A stretch of DNA of 32,790 nt from an uncultured Clostridia bacterium (lineage in GTDB: Bacteria > Bacillota > Clostridia > Christensenellales > UBA1242): the NCBI GenBank assembly GCA_944360025.1, contig CALVTF010000003.1:1-32790 (forward strand). Reading direction: 5' to 3'. Positions 32,001-32,790 of the stretch are shown piece by piece (within the stretch, counting starts at the first letter, position 1; every line of letters begins with the position of its first letter). The notes beneath the pieces were generated by a model. The model saw only the letters and a list, made by a program, of their open reading frames with translations, searched no databases and was not told the DNA's origin. Position numbers and translations under genes: made by a program.

Positions 32001-32790
32001 TCATTCACCTTTTTATCTTCTATTTTGTGTCCGTTTAAAAAGTCTTTAACGTCCAAAACTTTACCACCAGAGACTTGACATTTCAAAATTTTGAAGCCTT
32101 TGTCTTTTGCTTTCACAACAAATTCTTTTTTGGATGTGAAGATTTCACCAATTTCTAAATTTTCAAAACCTTCCACCGCTTCCGCTTTATAAACTTTTAT
32201 TCTCTCATCGCCGATATTAAAGAAAGCCACAGGAAATTCGACATAAGCGCGCACTTTGTTCACTAAACTTTCAGCGGTTTCATTAAAATCTAAAAGTCCG
32301 TCCTCTTTTTTTATTAATTTAACAAAAGTGGCTTTGCTGTCATCTTGCTTTTGGAAAATGGCAGTGCCATTTTCTATTTTATCAATCGCATCAAGAAGTA
32401 AGTTTCCGCCAATTTCGGCAAGTCTTGGCATAAGAGAGTTGTAGTCCTCTTCCTTTTCAATTTCCACTTCTTTTTGAAGAATTATATCTCCGTCATCCAT
32501 ACCAACAGCGGTTTGCATTATTGTCACACCTGTCACTTTGTCACCGTTTAAAAGAGCGGACTGTATTGGAGTTCCTCCGCGATATTTCGGTAGCATTGAC
32601 GGATGAACATTTATGCACATTTTAAGGTCTAGCACTTCTTTTGGAAGAATTTTTCCATAAGAAGCGGTCACAAACAAATCACATTTGATTTTTTTGAAAT
32701 CTTCAATATGGTCTTTCAATTTTTCAAATTGATAGACAGGGATGTTCAAAGATTTTGCAATGTTCACAATATTTGGAGATTGCATTTTCT
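31991..32790 (-). CDS. fmt: Methionyl-tRNA formyltransferase, N-terminus cut by window edge
   Basis: Formylates initiator methionyl-tRNA. The frame stays open to the window edge, so the visible 266 residues lack the first 50 or so, including the usual start. An internal ATG at 32785 is not the true start. Catalytic-domain motifs are VTASYGKILP, INVHPSMLPKYRGG and GVTIMQTAVGMDDGDI, followed by the OB-like C-terminal domain that binds the tRNA. It is the first visible gene of the fmt-rlmN-rsgA-rpe series. Confidence 0.95.
   Translation of the reverse strand, partial: KMQSPNIVNIAKSLNIPVYQFEKLKDHIEDFKKIKCDLFVTASYGKILPKEVLDLKMCINVHPSMLPKYRGGTPIQSALLNGDKVTGVTIMQTAVGMDDGDIILQKEVEIEKEEDYNSLMPRLAEIGGNLLLDAIDKIENGTAIFQKQDDSKATFVKLIKKEDGLLDFNETAESLVNKVRAYVEFPVAFFNIGDERIKVYKAEAVEGFENLEIGEIFTSKKEFVVKAKDKGFKILKCQVSGGKVLDVKDFLNGHKIEDKKVNECC

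Overview
This window comes from an AT-rich Bacillota (Firmicutes) chromosome, most likely an uncultured or gut-type Clostridia. The evidence is low GC, strong AGGAGG-type ribosome sites, the sporulation genes spoIIR, sleB, ypeB, spoVG and a SPOCS/LysM coat-type protein, pyruvate phosphate dikinase, and a meso-DAP-type MurE. TGA is used as an ordinary stop. The species cannot be named from this sequence.

Layout. 1-10,128: a peptidoglycan precursor cluster, almost all on the minus strand, in two blocks: murC - alpha/beta hydrolase - murF - ddl, then murE - mraY - murD - ftsW (cut by the window edge). A plus-strand uridine-kinase-like gene separates them. 10,250-11,543: spoVG and an unrecognised gene, both plus. 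11,556-15,932 (minus): ypeB, sleB and spoIIR in a tight operon, plus a SPOCS/LysM protein. 16,074-17,666: veg, an orphan gene with a nine-C tract inside its promoter, and a membrane PH-domain protein. 17,766-21,345: ppdK and engB, separated by an inverted repeat over the ppdK promoter and an array of small hairpins. 21,527-24,054: gtrA, a hypothetical gene and glmM. 24,165-24,861: tRNA-Glu(CTC) followed by tandem copies of its 3' end and flank. 24,984-28,715: a MarR regulator, a lipoprotein, metK behind a SAM-I-clan riboswitch, a small conserved protein and a two-helix ferritin-like protein. 28,738-32,790 (minus): fmt (cut) - rlmN - rsgA - rpe - HAD-like protein.

How the genes work together. 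MurC, MurD, MurE, MurF, Ddl, MraY and FtsW cover most of the route from UDP-MurNAc to lipid I and septal polymerisation, and GlmM supplies glucosamine-1-phosphate for the same route. SpoIIR signals across the septum to activate sigma-E. SleB and YpeB are stored for cortex hydrolysis at germination. The fmt-rlmN-rsgA-rpe group is a Firmicutes translation and ribosome cluster, here without the usual prpC-prkC pair.

The most unusual items are the hairpin array after engB, the poly-C promoter spacer, the duplicated tRNA-Glu tail with an inverted tRNA-like relic, the P4-less SAM riboswitch, a membrane-anchored MurF, an EncFtn-like mini-ferritin and a HAD protein without its catalytic aspartates.
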